NCBI GenBank assembly: GCA_905480595.1
Contig: CAJQQY010000315.1
Coordinates: 1 to 59,998, forward strand
Length of the DNA: 59,998 bases
Origin: an uncultured Saprospiraceae bacterium
GTDB taxonomy: Bacteria; Bacteroidota; Bacteroidia; Chitinophagales; Saprospiraceae
Reading direction: 5' to 3'
The notes under the pieces are model-generated. The model was not told the origin of the DNA and did not search any database. It worked only from the letters and a program-made list of their open reading frames with translations. The first letter of the stretch is position 1, and each line of letters starts with the position of its first letter. A program made the position numbers and the translations under genes. Below, piece by piece: positions 8,538-18,900 of this stretch.

Positions 8538-10547
8538 CTAGTCCACCACTTTTTGAAATTTATAAACATAAGTTCCACTTGGAGAATTAAATATTTTGAT
8601 AAAATATGTTCCAGGAAAAAATGAATCCACTTCATTTAAATTTATGATATGTAATCCATCTTCAATTTTAACTTGCTGACTTAGAATTTCTTTTCCATAA
8701 ATATTATAAATCGCGAATTCAATTTTTCCTTTTTCAAAATCTGCGAATGAAATATTTATTTCATTATTGACAGGATTTGGGTAAGCGTTAATTTTTCCAT
8801 TGAAAATTTCTACTGCTTTAAGATTACTGAACGAACTTGTTCCGCCAAAGTCAGTTTGCATTAATCGGTAGTAATTAATTCCTCTCTTAGGTTTATTGTG
8901 AAAAGTAAAATAGGATAGGATGGAATTACTATTCCCTGCACCATTGATATCTTCCACATCTTGAAAATTGACTCCATCCATAGAATGCTGGATGGTAAAA
9001 TATTCATTGTTAATTTCATTTGCAGTCACCCATGATAGTTTCACTTTATCTTGTTGGAAATCCGCTCTAAAAGAAATTAATTCAATTGGAAGACCTCCTG
9101 AATTTTCAAATTCATAAGCGCCAATATCAATTGTGGTATTGCTTACTCGGTCATTTCCTATCAAATCCAAAGGCTCAGAATTAATACCATTTAGTCCAAC
9201 ATCTGCTGCTCCTGAACTAGCATTTGAAAGTGTTAGGTCGCCATTGGCTAAATTGGTAAAAAGTGGACTATCATTATAAACCATTCCAGATCCACAAGTA
9301 ATATTTGGGCCACTTTGAAGTTCTTGACAATTAGCCACATCGACTAAGCAATAACTGAGAACAGGGTCTCCACCCACGGATCTAATGATTTCAGATCCGT
9401 TAGTATTTTGAGTCATATTGTCCCAAAAAATACAATTGGTAATTATTGGATTGCTCGTTCCACTTAGGCTTCCATTAGCATAAATTGCTCCACCATTTCC
9501 ACCTGGATCAGTAGTGAAATTTGCTACAAAAGTACAATTAGTAATTGTAGGGCTACTCATTCCTCCTTGTGTTCCATTATTATAAATTCCCCCAGCTGCG
9601 TAGCCACTATTATTATAAAATCGACAGTTGAAAATTATTGGGCTAGAATGACCTGTTTGAGTTCCTAAATTATAAATTGCTCCACCATGTTGACCAATAG
9701 AATTGTTAGAATCAAAATTACATTGTTTGAAAAAAGGACTTGCTTTTCCATTATTTCCTCCATGATTGAAAACTGCACCACCAGATGATCCAGCAGTATT
9801 ATTTAAGAAATCACAATTAGTGAAAGTGGTCGAAATACTTCCATTAGCATATCCACTATGGTACACGGCACCTCCACTTGATTTTGCTTCATTATTTTGG
9901 AAAGTACAATTATCAAAAAAAGGAAAAGCGAGTCCACCACTTGCAGCCTCAATATAAACAGCACCACCTTGGCCTATAGAAAAGTTATTTTGAAAATTGC
10001 AATTATTAAAATTAGGGGCACTTCCTGTAGGGGTAGAATATGCATTGAGATTTATTGCTCCGCCATTAATAGTTCCACCACCTCCTTGCCCATTTGCATT
10101 TCCACCTTGGATAGTGAATCCATCTAGCGTTAAGGTAGTCACAGTTTGTCCTATTGAAAAAACACAATAGGAATTTCCTAAAGTATCGTTATCCATATTA
10201 ATATCACCACTTAATATGGTAGGATTATTTGCCCAGTTTCTTTGGTTCAAAGCAGTATTTCCATTTTGAAAACCACCATAAATTTTTGTTCCTTGAACGG
10301 AAACGGTAAACGAAGCAGTTTTATCTGAACCTGAGGTTGGATAATAAATTCCTTGAGCTACCCAGAATTCTTCGCCTGCACTAGCGTTAATCAAAGCTAC
10401 CGCTAAATCAGAATAGGCATTAGCCCAAGAAGAACCGTTTTGGGAACCACCGCTAACATTTGCATCAACATAAGTTTGAGCTTCCGTAAAATGAATATTA
10501 AGAAATAGCAATAGAATGCAACTGAAGTGTAGGTGATTTAATTTCAT
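8538..10547 (-). CDS. Right-handed beta-helix surface protein with T9SS type A domain
   Basis: 669 residues. A signal peptide covers about residues 1-23, and the mature start TYVDANVSGGSQNGSSW is the classic opening of polymorphic beta-helix proteins. Residues about 120-440 repeat the pattern 'NCxFxNNxxxxxGGAxY', at least seven Gly/Asn-rich rungs, predicting a parallel beta-helix. A beta-sandwich follows, and a type A T9SS sorting domain (about 585-669; NAYPNPVNNEINISF ... GTYFIKIF) ends the protein. Such proteins are exported by T9SS and attached to or released from the cell surface; some bind polysaccharide. No catalytic residues of a pectate lyase could be identified, so enzymatic activity is not claimed. 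Confidence 0.87.
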   Translation of the reverse strand: MKLNHLHFSCILLLFLNIHFTEAQTYVDANVSGGSQNGSSWANAYSDLAVALINASAGEEFWVAQGIYYPTSGSDKTASFTVSVQGTKIYGGFQNGNTALNQRNWANNPTILSGDINMDNDTLGNSYCVFSIGQTVTTLTLDGFTIQGGNANGQGGGGTINGGAINLNAYSTPTGSAPNFNNCNFQNNFSIGQGGAVYIEAASGGLAFPFFDNCTFQNNEAKSSGGAVYHSGYANGSISTTFTNCDFLNNTAGSSGGAVFNHGGNNGKASPFFKQCNFDSNNSIGQHGGAIYNLGTQTGHSSPIIFNCRFYNNSGYAAGGIYNNGTQGGMSSPTITNCTFVANFTTDPGGNGGAIYANGSLSGTSNPIITNCIFWDNMTQNTNGSEIIRSVGGDPVLSYCLVDVANCQELQSGPNITCGSGMVYNDSPLFTNLANGDLTLSNASSGAADVGLNGINSEPLDLIGNDRVSNTTIDIGAYEFENSGGLPIELISFRADFQQDKVKLSWVTANEINNEYFTIQHSMDGVNFQDVEDINGAGNSNSILSYFTFHNKPKRGINYYRLMQTDFGGTSSFSNLKAVEIFNGKINAYPNPVNNEINISFADFEKGKIEFAIYNIYGKEILSQQVKIEDGLHIINLNEVDSFFPGTYFIKIFNSPSGTYVYKFQKVVD

Positions 10548-10629
10548 TAATAATGGCTGATAGTTGTTGGTTAAAATAAGTATAAGACGGAAGGAAAATT
10601 GATGAGGGGGATCGCCTGAGATCTAGCAA

Positions 10630-10658
10630 TAAAGATACATTGCCTATGTTGATTACAA
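10630..10658 (-). promoter_or_regulatory. Candidate promoter of the beta-helix gene
   Basis: On the minus strand a TTG (10656-10658) stands 18 bases before TATCTTTA (10630-10637), close to the Bacteroidota consensus TTTG-N19-TAnnTTTG with the last base changed. It lies about 85 bases upstream of the start codon. Confidence 0.45.
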
Positions 10659-10723
10659 CATACCGCTATTATGGTAAATTTATAATATAAAAAAATGAAA
10701 TGTGTTTTAAGCTAATGCTTAAA

Positions 10724-11122
10724 TTAAGCCATAGTAACTAATAACTCTTCGATTTGATGGGTGGTAAATGCATTTTGGAAAAGAGCAAATTCTCTTTTGT
10801 TTTCAAAACCAGAAGCTGTAATTAAGACTTCATTTTTTTCTGCCATTATTTCAATTTCAGCGGCGAGAGCAAAAATAAGATCTCGAACGGTCAATCCTTT
10901 TTCGATCTTTTTGATGGTTTTAATTTTACCACCATTTTGTGCATTAATGATGGCGGTTTGCCACTCTTGAATTTTGATGTTTAATGTAAAAACTGTTGGT
11001 CGGAGTGTTCTAAAACGAATGTCTGCATTCATCTTTTGAACAATATTTTTTGCGAAATGAATTTGTTGAGAAACATTCATTTGCTTGAATGGAAGTGCGA
11101 TGGAGGGAATCATATGTGGCAA
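10724..11122 (-). CDS. Hypothetical Bacteroidota protein (KxNVSQxIxFAxNIV family)
   Basis: 132 residues, cytoplasmic, no signal peptide. The pattern 'MNVSQQIHFAKNIVQKM ... AIINAQNGGK' followed by a helical stretch resembles the N-terminal part of a Bacteroidota family of roughly 200-aa proteins of unknown function that often carry a fibronectin-type C-terminal half. That second half is absent here, so this is a short form or a truncated member. No catalytic motif. It is flanked by unrelated secreted-protein genes and appears monocistronic. Confidence 0.6.
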   Translation of the reverse strand: MPHMIPSIALPFKQMNVSQQIHFAKNIVQKMNADIRFRTLRPTVFTLNIKIQEWQTAIINAQNGGKIKTIKKIEKGLTVRDLIFALAAEIEIMAEKNEVLITASGFENKREFALFQNAFTTHQIEELLVTMA

Positions 11123-11317
11123 TTTTATATTTATGAAAAATATGAAATTGATTTTTCGTTTATGTAATATTATTATTTATTAATATATCAAATATTATTC
11201 CATAATCCAAATAATATGTGGCTATTTTCTTTTTTGACAAAAAAACATAGGGGGCAGCAATGTTTTTGTATGAATGATTCGTTTCGTTCTTTTTATTATT
11301 AGGGGAGAGGGTGGAAA

Positions 11318-11349
11318 CCCCGTGTCATGGTTAGAACCGTGACACGGGG
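11318..11349 (-). terminator. Long GC-rich hairpin just after the sortilin-like gene
   Basis: Arms 11318-11331 and 11336-11349 (CCCCGTGTCATGGT with ACCGTGACACGGGG) form a 14-bp stem with one wobble and a TAGA loop, seven bases past the minus-strand stop codon. There is no good U tract, so it may be a transcript 3'-end stabiliser rather than a simple intrinsic terminator. Confidence 0.6.
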
Positions 11350-11355
11350 AGGTGT

Positions 11356-14300
11356 TTAATTCATTTTTATCTGTTCATAATCTTTGAAAATTGGAGTCTG
11401 TGCCGCTTCTACTTTTGTCCGATAATCCTTCCAATCTATCTCAAAAAATGCGTTTAATTTGATCAAAGCATCTTTTACTTTTTCCTCAGCTTTGGCAGTT
11501 GAGAATTGTGCCATTTGACTTGGAGCACCTGGTGAATCATAAATGTATCCAGCTGCTGTGAAAAGATAAGAATTGATTCGATCATCTCTCCGTTGGATTC
11601 CTTTTGCATCTCTAGGCGAAGTGAAAAGATATTGAATTTGAGAAATTGAATCAGTCAAAGATTTCCCTAATTTTTTAATTTCAGTTTTAACAGAATCAGG
11701 AGCATTGACCATTTGATCATTGACTAATTTGATGGTTTTTTTCGCTTCTTTTAATCGTTCAAAACCTTCGTAAGCAGTTGTCACTAATTTTGAAAAATCA
11801 TTAATCGCCGACTCTTGTTGTTGCATTTGCGCAGCGGTGATTTTTCGTCTAGGATCAAGGTTTACTTTGACCATAGTCGAGTCTTTAAAGTCGCCATAAA
11901 TGCAAACCATTTTGTAAGTTCCAGGCAAAACATCTGGCCCACCGCCTGGAGGATCAGCATCTTTTTTAGCCGTTCTCCAAGAAGGGTAGCGAACGCCATC
12001 TCGATCCATTCTCCAACCAATTCGATTCATACCTGGGTCTAATTCGCGAGAGTAAGTTCTAATTGTGTCGCCAGCCATATTCATCACATGGATTTTTACT
12101 TTTCCATCTTTGGCTCCTGCTTTTTTCTTTGGTTTATCGTCCGTCATTTTTTTATCATCGTCCTTCTTGCCTTTTTTCTTTTTGGATTTTTTTCCTTTTT
12201 TATCTTCCGTCGCTTTATCCATTTTTTGCTTTTCGTCTTCTTTTTTTACCCAAATAGAAATCATTGGACTTGAACCTTTGTTGTCCCCAAGGAAAGTTGC
12301 GTCAGCTGTAAATCGAACACCATCAACTGATCGGAATGATGCTAAATATCCTTCCGTTGCAGAAATCACATCGAAGTCTTTTTTCAATAAATTACCTTTC
12401 GTTTTTGCTAATTCTCGGAATACTCCGAGGTCATCAAAAATCCAAATTGATCGTCCAAAACTTCCAACAATCAAATCATGATCTCTTGGGTGAATCTTTA
12501 AATCACGCGTCGAAACAGAAGGATAATCTTTCATCCACTTGTTCCAATTTTGACCTTTATCAATAGAAAAATACAAACCATAATCAGTTCCTAAAATCAA
12601 TAAATTTTCTTCCACAGGGTCTTGTACAATCGAAAGTGTATGGCCTTTTACAGTAGTTCCATTTGCCAACCTTTGGAAAGTTTGACCAAAGTCAGTTGTA
12701 TGATAAAGGTAAGTTCCCCAATCATTTTGACGATAATTATTTAAGATGACAAATGCTTCCCCAGCATTTTTTTGAGAAACTTCGATGTATGGAATCCAAG
12801 CATTTTTTGGTGCACCTGGAAGACGACTCGAAAGGTTTACCCAGTTTTTTCCACCATCGCGAGTGAGTTGTAATTGACCATCATCTGTCCCAACCCAAAT
12901 TGTATTTTCATCAACAGCGCTTGGAAGAATTGCTAAAATCGTTGCATGATTTTCAGCACGTGTAACATCTGGAGTCAATCCTCCAGTTTTAAAGCCAGCG
13001 TTAATTTTTGCTGTGTCATTGGTCGTCAAATCAGGAGAAATAATTTCCCAACTCATTCCTGAATTATTGCTTTTGTGAACAAATTGACTTCCAAAATAAA
13101 GTCCATTATCGTTAAATGGATTTTGCGCAATCGCAGCATTCCAATTGAATCTCAATTCTATTCCGTCAGGGTGAACAGGTTTGATAGAAGTGGTGTGCCC
13201 CGTTTCTCTATCTACCAAACCAACGAATCCACCTTGCGACATTGACCACAAGTATCGACTATCTCCTTTTTTGAAAATCATATCAAAACCATCACCAAAC
13301 ATTACTTCTCGAAAGTCTTCATTTCGAATACCTCCTCGCTTCCAAATAGAACTTGGTCCAACCCAAGAACCATTGTCTTGCATTCCTCCTCCGATATTGT
13401 AAGGAATTTCCATATCATAGTTAACATGGTAAAATTGTCCAACAGGAATGTTCTCTACAAATCTCCAATTCACTCCATTATCTCTAGAAATATTTACACC
13501 ACCATCGTTTCCCTCAATCATATAACTTGGATCAGTTGGGTGTTGCCAAAATGCATGGTGATCAGGATGTACTCCTTTTCCATAATCTAAAATCGTTTCA
13601 AATGTTTTACCTCCATCCTCACTTTTGGTAACATAAGTATGTAAGTTCCAAAGACGATTTTCATTACCAGAATCGACAAATATATCTGCATAGTAAAATG
13701 GTCTACCTCCAATATTTTTCTTCGAAACTAACTTCCAATTTTCACCTCCGTCAGTAGATTTGTACAAACCATTTTCTTTGGCTTCAATTAATGAGTACAT
13801 GATATTTGGTTTGCTTGGAGAAAAAGCTAAACCAATTCTACCGAGATTACCTTTTGGCATTCCGTTGTCTTTCGAGTTTAATTTTTTCCAAGTTTCGCCG
13901 CCATCATAAGTGATGTGCATTCCAGAACCTTCACCTCCAGAATTAAAAGTCCAAGGCTTTCGACCGAACTCCCACATGGCTGCGACCAATTTATTTGGAT
14001 TGGAAGGATCCATCACGAGGTCAGCGATTCCAGTTGATTCGTTGACATATAAAATTTTCTTCCAAGTCTTTCCACCATCGGTAGTTTTGAAAACACCTCG
14101 CTCAGAGTTGGTTCCCCAAGCTTGACCTTGCACACCTGCATAGACGATATTTGGATTATCTTTATTGATTAAAATTCTGTGGATGACCCGAGTTTTTTCT
14201 AAACCCATTCGCTTCCAAGTTTTACCTCCGTCAATGGTTTTAAAAATTCCTTCTCCACTATTTTGAGAGTTCCGTGGATTTCCTTCTCCAGTTCCTACCC

Positions 14301-14604
14301 AAATTTCATCGGTGTTTTTTTGATTGATGGCGATGCTTCCAACAGATTGTAGAGGCGCTTCATCAAAAATTGGTTCCCAACGAATTCCACCACTTTCAGA
14401 TTTCCAAACACCACCTGAGGCAGTTCCGACATAAATGATTTCAGGGTTGGATAGATCGACATCGATACTTGTAACTCGACCACTCATTCCGGCAGGGCCG
14501 ATATTTCGCATTTCGAGATTTTCGAGGTCTTCGACATTTATTTTTTGGGAAAAACAGAAGATGGGAAAAAGGGAGAGAAAGAGAAAAATGAACAGGTTCC
14601 TCAT
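11356..14604 (-). CDS. Secreted sortilin/VPS10-like BNR-repeat beta-propeller protein
   Basis: 1082 residues with a signal peptide (about 1-19, ends FCFSQ). Residues about 30-740 contain repeated Asp-box/BNR motifs (for example GVWKSESGGIRWE, GIFKTIDGGKTWKRM, GVFKTTDGGKTWKKI, GLYKSTDGGENWKLV). This is the layout of large Bacteroidota 'sortilin N-terminal/glycosyl hydrolase-like' proteins folding as one or two beta-propellers. A very Lys/Asp-rich linker (about 785-833) precedes a C-terminal beta domain and a final helical region. Asp-boxes are structural, so no glycosidase activity is claimed. No T9SS signal was recognised at the C-terminus. Likely periplasmic or exported; role unknown. Confidence 0.82.
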   Translation of the reverse strand: MRNLFIFLFLSLFPIFCFSQKINVEDLENLEMRNIGPAGMSGRVTSIDVDLSNPEIIYVGTASGGVWKSESGGIRWEPIFDEAPLQSVGSIAINQKNTDEIWVGTGEGNPRNSQNSGEGIFKTIDGGKTWKRMGLEKTRVIHRILINKDNPNIVYAGVQGQAWGTNSERGVFKTTDGGKTWKKILYVNESTGIADLVMDPSNPNKLVAAMWEFGRKPWTFNSGGEGSGMHITYDGGETWKKLNSKDNGMPKGNLGRIGLAFSPSKPNIMYSLIEAKENGLYKSTDGGENWKLVSKKNIGGRPFYYADIFVDSGNENRLWNLHTYVTKSEDGGKTFETILDYGKGVHPDHHAFWQHPTDPSYMIEGNDGGVNISRDNGVNWRFVENIPVGQFYHVNYDMEIPYNIGGGMQDNGSWVGPSSIWKRGGIRNEDFREVMFGDGFDMIFKKGDSRYLWSMSQGGFVGLVDRETGHTTSIKPVHPDGIELRFNWNAAIAQNPFNDNGLYFGSQFVHKSNNSGMSWEIISPDLTTNDTAKINAGFKTGGLTPDVTRAENHATILAILPSAVDENTIWVGTDDGQLQLTRDGGKNWVNLSSRLPGAPKNAWIPYIEVSQKNAGEAFVILNNYRQNDWGTYLYHTTDFGQTFQRLANGTTVKGHTLSIVQDPVEENLLILGTDYGLYFSIDKGQNWNKWMKDYPSVSTRDLKIHPRDHDLIVGSFGRSIWIFDDLGVFRELAKTKGNLLKKDFDVISATEGYLASFRSVDGVRFTADATFLGDNKGSSPMISIWVKKEDEKQKMDKATEDKKGKKSKKKKGKKDDDKKMTDDKPKKKAGAKDGKVKIHVMNMAGDTIRTYSRELDPGMNRIGWRMDRDGVRYPSWRTAKKDADPPGGGPDVLPGTYKMVCIYGDFKDSTMVKVNLDPRRKITAAQMQQQESAINDFSKLVTTAYEGFERLKEAKKTIKLVNDQMVNAPDSVKTEIKKLGKSLTDSISQIQYLFTSPRDAKGIQRRDDRINSYLFTAAGYIYDSPGAPSQMAQFSTAKAEEKVKDALIKLNAFFEIDWKDYRTKVEAAQTPIFKDYEQIKMN

Positions 14605-14816
14605 GTTGTACTTGGTTTTAGATTTTAGTTAAGAATTAAAATGTCGGCTAATTTATTGAAAAAAAAAGGAAAGAAGGAACAAAGAAGGATTATCATAGGG
14701 AGAAGACAAATAGCTTATGTTTTTGAAAAAAAATAAACAGATGTTCCAATTGTCTGTTTGTAGTTAAAAAATAAAAATAGGATTATTTATTTTGGGCTTT
14801 TAAAAATAAAAATGAT

Positions 14817-15032
14817 ATGAAATTATACTATCCAGTTTTAGATGAGAAGGTAAAAAACCTCGAAGAGAAAATGATCGAAATGGTGGTGTCGCATAAATTA
14901 ATTGAGCGAAAAAAGATTAAGAAACCGTTGTTGGAATTTGGTCAAGATAGGGTAGAAGGGGTAGATGAAATTATAGCTTATTTGGAAGATTTGCATCGAG
15001 ATATGAAGAAGGGGTATCATTGTGCTTGTTGA
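14817..15032 (+). CDS. Small hypothetical protein overlapping the LRR gene
   Basis: 71 residues, highly charged, with a coiled-coil-like start (LDEKVKNLEEKMIEMVVSHK) and a C-terminal 'YLEDLHRDMKKGYHCAC' containing two Cys. An ATG follows an A-rich leader. Its last 11 bases overlap the GTG start considered for the next gene, suggesting translational coupling. No family known to me. Confidence 0.5.
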   Translation: MKLYYPVLDEKVKNLEEKMIEMVVSHKLIERKKIKKPLLEFGQDRVEGVDEIIAYLEDLHRDMKKGYHCAC

Positions 15033-15588
15033 TTTTTTTGAAGCACTCCCTCGTGGCACGCTTTCAAAGGATAAAAAATATATGGTGAAAGAGTTAAATA
15101 TGGATAGTCAGAATTTATCAATTATTAATGTTTATGTCAAGCATAAAAATTATAGAGTGATAAGTTTTTATAACAATGCGATTACAAAGTTGCCGAAATC
15201 AATTGTAGAGTTGTCAAAATTAAGAGAATTATATTTGATGAATAATGAGTTACGGTTTTTACCTGAAAAAATAGGGAAACTGAGTGAGCTTAGAATTCTA
15301 GACTTGAAGAAGAATAAAATTGAAATATTGCCTAGTTCGATTGGAGAGTTAAAAAAAATGCGTATTTTTAATTTAAGATTTAATCAAATTGTTTCCCTTC
15401 CCGAATCTATTGGAAAATTAACTTCTCTTATTCATTTAGATTTACGTGCCAACCGACTAGAAACTTTACCTAAAACCATCTTGAAATTAAAGAATTTGGA
15501 AAAATTAGACCTGCGCTGGAATCAGAATTTGAAAATTCCGAGATGGATTTTTGAAATAGAAAAAAGAGGATGTTTAGTTTATTATTAG
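15022..15588 (+). CDS. Leucine-rich-repeat protein
   Basis: 188 residues from GTG 15022, or 168 from ATG 15082, which follows an AAAGG stretch and is perhaps the better start. Residues about 60-175 hold five LRRs of ~23 residues with the pattern LxxLPxxIxxLxxLxxLxLxxNxL (LPKSIVELSKLRELYLMNNELRF and so on), a bacterial/ROCO-type plant-like LRR. No signal peptide or enzymatic domain, so a cytoplasmic protein-binding scaffold is inferred. It is coupled to the 71-aa ORF upstream. LRR proteins of this type are common in Saprospiraceae; the partner is unknown. Confidence 0.75.
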   Translation: MLVDFFEALPRGTLSKDKKYMVKELNMDSQNLSIINVYVKHKNYRVISFYNNAITKLPKSIVELSKLRELYLMNNELRFLPEKIGKLSELRILDLKKNKIEILPSSIGELKKMRIFNLRFNQIVSLPESIGKLTSLIHLDLRANRLETLPKTILKLKNLEKLDLRWNQNLKIPRWIFEIEKRGCLVYY

Positions 15589-15935
15589 TTTTCAAAATTC
15601 ATTTTATAAAAAGAGAAAAATAATATATCTGTAAAATGATAATATTTTGAATTTGATTGTCTAGGCGAGGCATCATTTTGTATCAAAAGTGTATCTTTAT
15701 ATTTTTAGAGATATTATAATCAATATCCAGATTAAAAAATGAAATTCAATTCTGTTTAGAGAGGAAAAATGTCAGTTCAGTAATCCTTTTTACGAAATGA
15801 GTTTCATTCTATTTATTTTCATCAAGTCCCACATATCAATCCCAAAGAACCTGAATAAATATTAGGATAATATAGCTATGCAAAATTGAGACGTATTTTT
15901 AGTTAAAAACATTTATCTAACTTGAACGACTCAAA
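15589..15935. other. Leader region of the giant repeat protein
   Basis: 347 AT-rich bases without an ORF. A TATCTTTA box at about 15701-15708 resembles a Bacteroidota -7 element, with the preceding TTTG spaced too closely (11 nt) for a good -33. If it is the promoter, the transcript would have a ~220-nt leader. No clear terminator for the LRR gene was seen. Confidence 0.35.
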
Positions 15936-18900
15936 ATGAAAAGATTTTTACTCCCTGTAACCACGATTTTAATTCTATTTATTTCGATGGCCTTTACTTC
16001 TGCGCCTGATTCTAAAAGTGATTTTATTAACTGTACCGCTGATGATGTGGTATTGAATCTTTCACAGCCTGTGGAAAGAATAAAGTTTGTTTTGCCAGAA
16101 GGCGGAATTAATAATGTGGTTTTATGTGATTTAGAAGTTGGAAAAACATATGATTTATATCTTGTTGATGTGACGAGTGCATGCTCGATTCCTCCTGAAT
16201 TTGAAGGAAATGCAGTAGGTAGTGAAACCAATTTGCAAATTACTGCTACTACCACTTGTCATGATTTAAATATTTTTAATCCATGTAATTTTAAAAAACC
16301 TGTGATGCTTTCTGTTTTTGAGCAAGGAGCAGACGGGTCAACCATTTCTACAGGAGCAGAAATGGTTCCGATTACTACAAATGGAAATTATACCGCTACA
16401 GAATTGATTGAGGATGTTTTTATTGGAGGAGGATGTTTTGATGTTACGAATGTGACTACCCTTGGGGCGTCAGTAGGAATAGGTGCATTTGCAAATGGAT
16501 TAACTTCTGTAGGATTTGATGAAGGAGTGGTAATATCTTCTGGTAATATAGGTACAGTTTCTGGACCAAATAACTCTGGAAGTGCTGGAAGTGGAACAGG
16601 AGGAGGTTCAGATCCAGATCTACAGTTATTGAATTCACAAAGCATTTTTGATGCAACAGGGATTGAATTTGATTTTTCTCCTACACTATCTACCATTGAT
16701 TTTAGATTTGTATTTGGGTCAGAAGAATATTGTGAATTTGTAAATTCAAATGTGAATGATGTATTTGGATTTTTTATAAGTGGTCCAGGGATAACAGGAC
16801 CATTTAGTAATAATGGAGCTAATTTGGCTTTAGTGCCAATGACTACTACACCAATTAGTATTGATGATGTAAATAATAATGTTAATTCAGCCTACTTTGT
16901 ACCTAATAGTACAGGTTGTGGAGGAATTACGAATACAGCAGATATTCAATTTGATGGTTATACAACCGTTTTGACAGCCACAGCAAATGTAATTCCATGC
17001 GAAACTTACCATATTAAATTAGTAATTGGAGATGGTGGAGATGCGATATATGACTCAGCTGTATTTTTAGAAGCGGGTAGTTTTAATGCTGGTGGACAAG
17101 CTACAGTAAGTGCTTTAAATGCTTCCACAGGATCTACCTTGGTATATGAAGATTGTGGAGATGCACTTATTACATTTACAAGACAAACCGGTGATATTGA
17201 CATTCCTTTAGTGATTACTTACACTATTGATCCTGCTAGTACAGCTACAAATGGTGTTGATTATACAGGACTTCCAACTTCAGTTACCATCCCTGCAGGA
17301 CAAACAGAAGTAACTATTCCATTGACAATCTTTTCAGATGGAATTATAGAAGGAATAGAAACGATCATTATTGATATGGATAATTCTTGTTCTTGCGTGA
17401 ATAGTACTGCAGAGATACAAATTCAAGATGTGCCTCCGCTGATAGTTGACCCTATGATAGATCAAGTGCTATGTGGATCGGAGACGGTAACTTTGACCGC
17501 AGGTATTTCAGGAGGTGTTGAGCCATTTACGTATACATGGAGTAATGGAGGAACTACCGCTACTATCTCAGAATTTGTTTCAGCGACTACGACTTTTTCT
17601 GTAACGGTTATGGATGCCTGTGGAAATTCAGTTCAAGATGATGTGATAATAGAAGTAGGAGAAACTCCAACTGCTTTTCTTAGTGGAATAGGAGATGTTT
17701 GTCCTCCAAATAACCCAGTTGCGACTTTGCAAATAGATTTTACGGGAACTGGGCCATGGGATGTTTTTTATTCAATAGATGGAGTGCCTCAAGCTCCGCT
17801 TTTGGGGATTACCGATAATCCTTTTTTCTTTCCAGTTTCGGAAATTGGAACCTATACAATCACTCAGTTAATGGTAAATGGTTGTCCTGGGCCAGGGTCA
17901 GGAATTGGAGTAGTCTCAGAAACAGTAATTGCTCCGTTGGCTCTTGGGTTTGATGTAAGCTGTTGGGGGTTTAATGATGGTTGGATTGATGTTTTCCCAA
18001 TTGGAGGACAAGGTCCATATGTTTACTCTTGGAATAGTCCTTATGCTAATGGGAGTAGTCCAAATAATTTGCCACCAGGTGATTATGCGGTAACAGTTTA
18101 TGATGACAATGGATGTGAGGGAATAACAAATGTAGTCATTGAAGAGCCTGATCCTATTATTTTGGATGCAGTCGGGAGTTCAGTAGATTGTAGTAATCCC
18201 AATGGTGGAAGTATTGATTTGACCATAAATGGTGGGACATTTCCATTCTCTACAATTTGGAGTAATGGTACAAATAGTGAAGATCCAACTGGACTTCCGG
18301 CTGGAACTTATACTGTAACTGTTACCGATTTAGGAGGATGTTTTGTAACCACAACTGCAATTGTTGAAGATAATATTGATCCACCAACTGCAGTTGCGAA
18401 TGCGCCTGATCCATTAAGTTGTATCAATACTCAAGTATCTATAAATGGAGATGGATCAAGTACTGGAAGTGAATTCACTTATTTATGGACAACTTCAGAT
18501 GGGATTATAATTTCAGGAGAAGAAAGTTTGACTCCAATGGTTGGCGCAAGTGGAACTTATCAAATCCTAGTAACCAATACTACAAATGGATGTACCGCAA
18601 TTGAAACTGTAGCTGTAAATAACACAGCTGATTTACCTGTAGCAAATGCAGGAACAACTCAAACTTTAGATTGTAATATTTTGGAAGTAACCTTAGATGG
18701 GAATGGCTCAGAAGTAGGAACGAATATTACATATCTTTGGACGACAGGTGATGGTAATATTGTTTCTGGAAGTAATGGTTTAAATCCAATTGTTGATGGA
18801 GATGGAACCTATCAAATCTTAGTAACAAATACTGATAATGGATGTACTGCGATTTCAATTGTAGTGGTTAATTTAGATAACCAAGCTCCAATAGCAGTTG

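Noticed and set aside
11318-11349. Insertion-sequence terminal inverted repeat
   Set aside because: Arms are adjacent with a 4-base loop and there is no second copy or transposase; it fits an RNA hairpin after a gene.
12063-12481. Plus-strand hydrophobic ORFs opposite the sortilin-like gene
   Set aside because: Phe/Leu/Ser richness is the antisense image of the Lys/Asp-rich linker, not real transmembrane helices.
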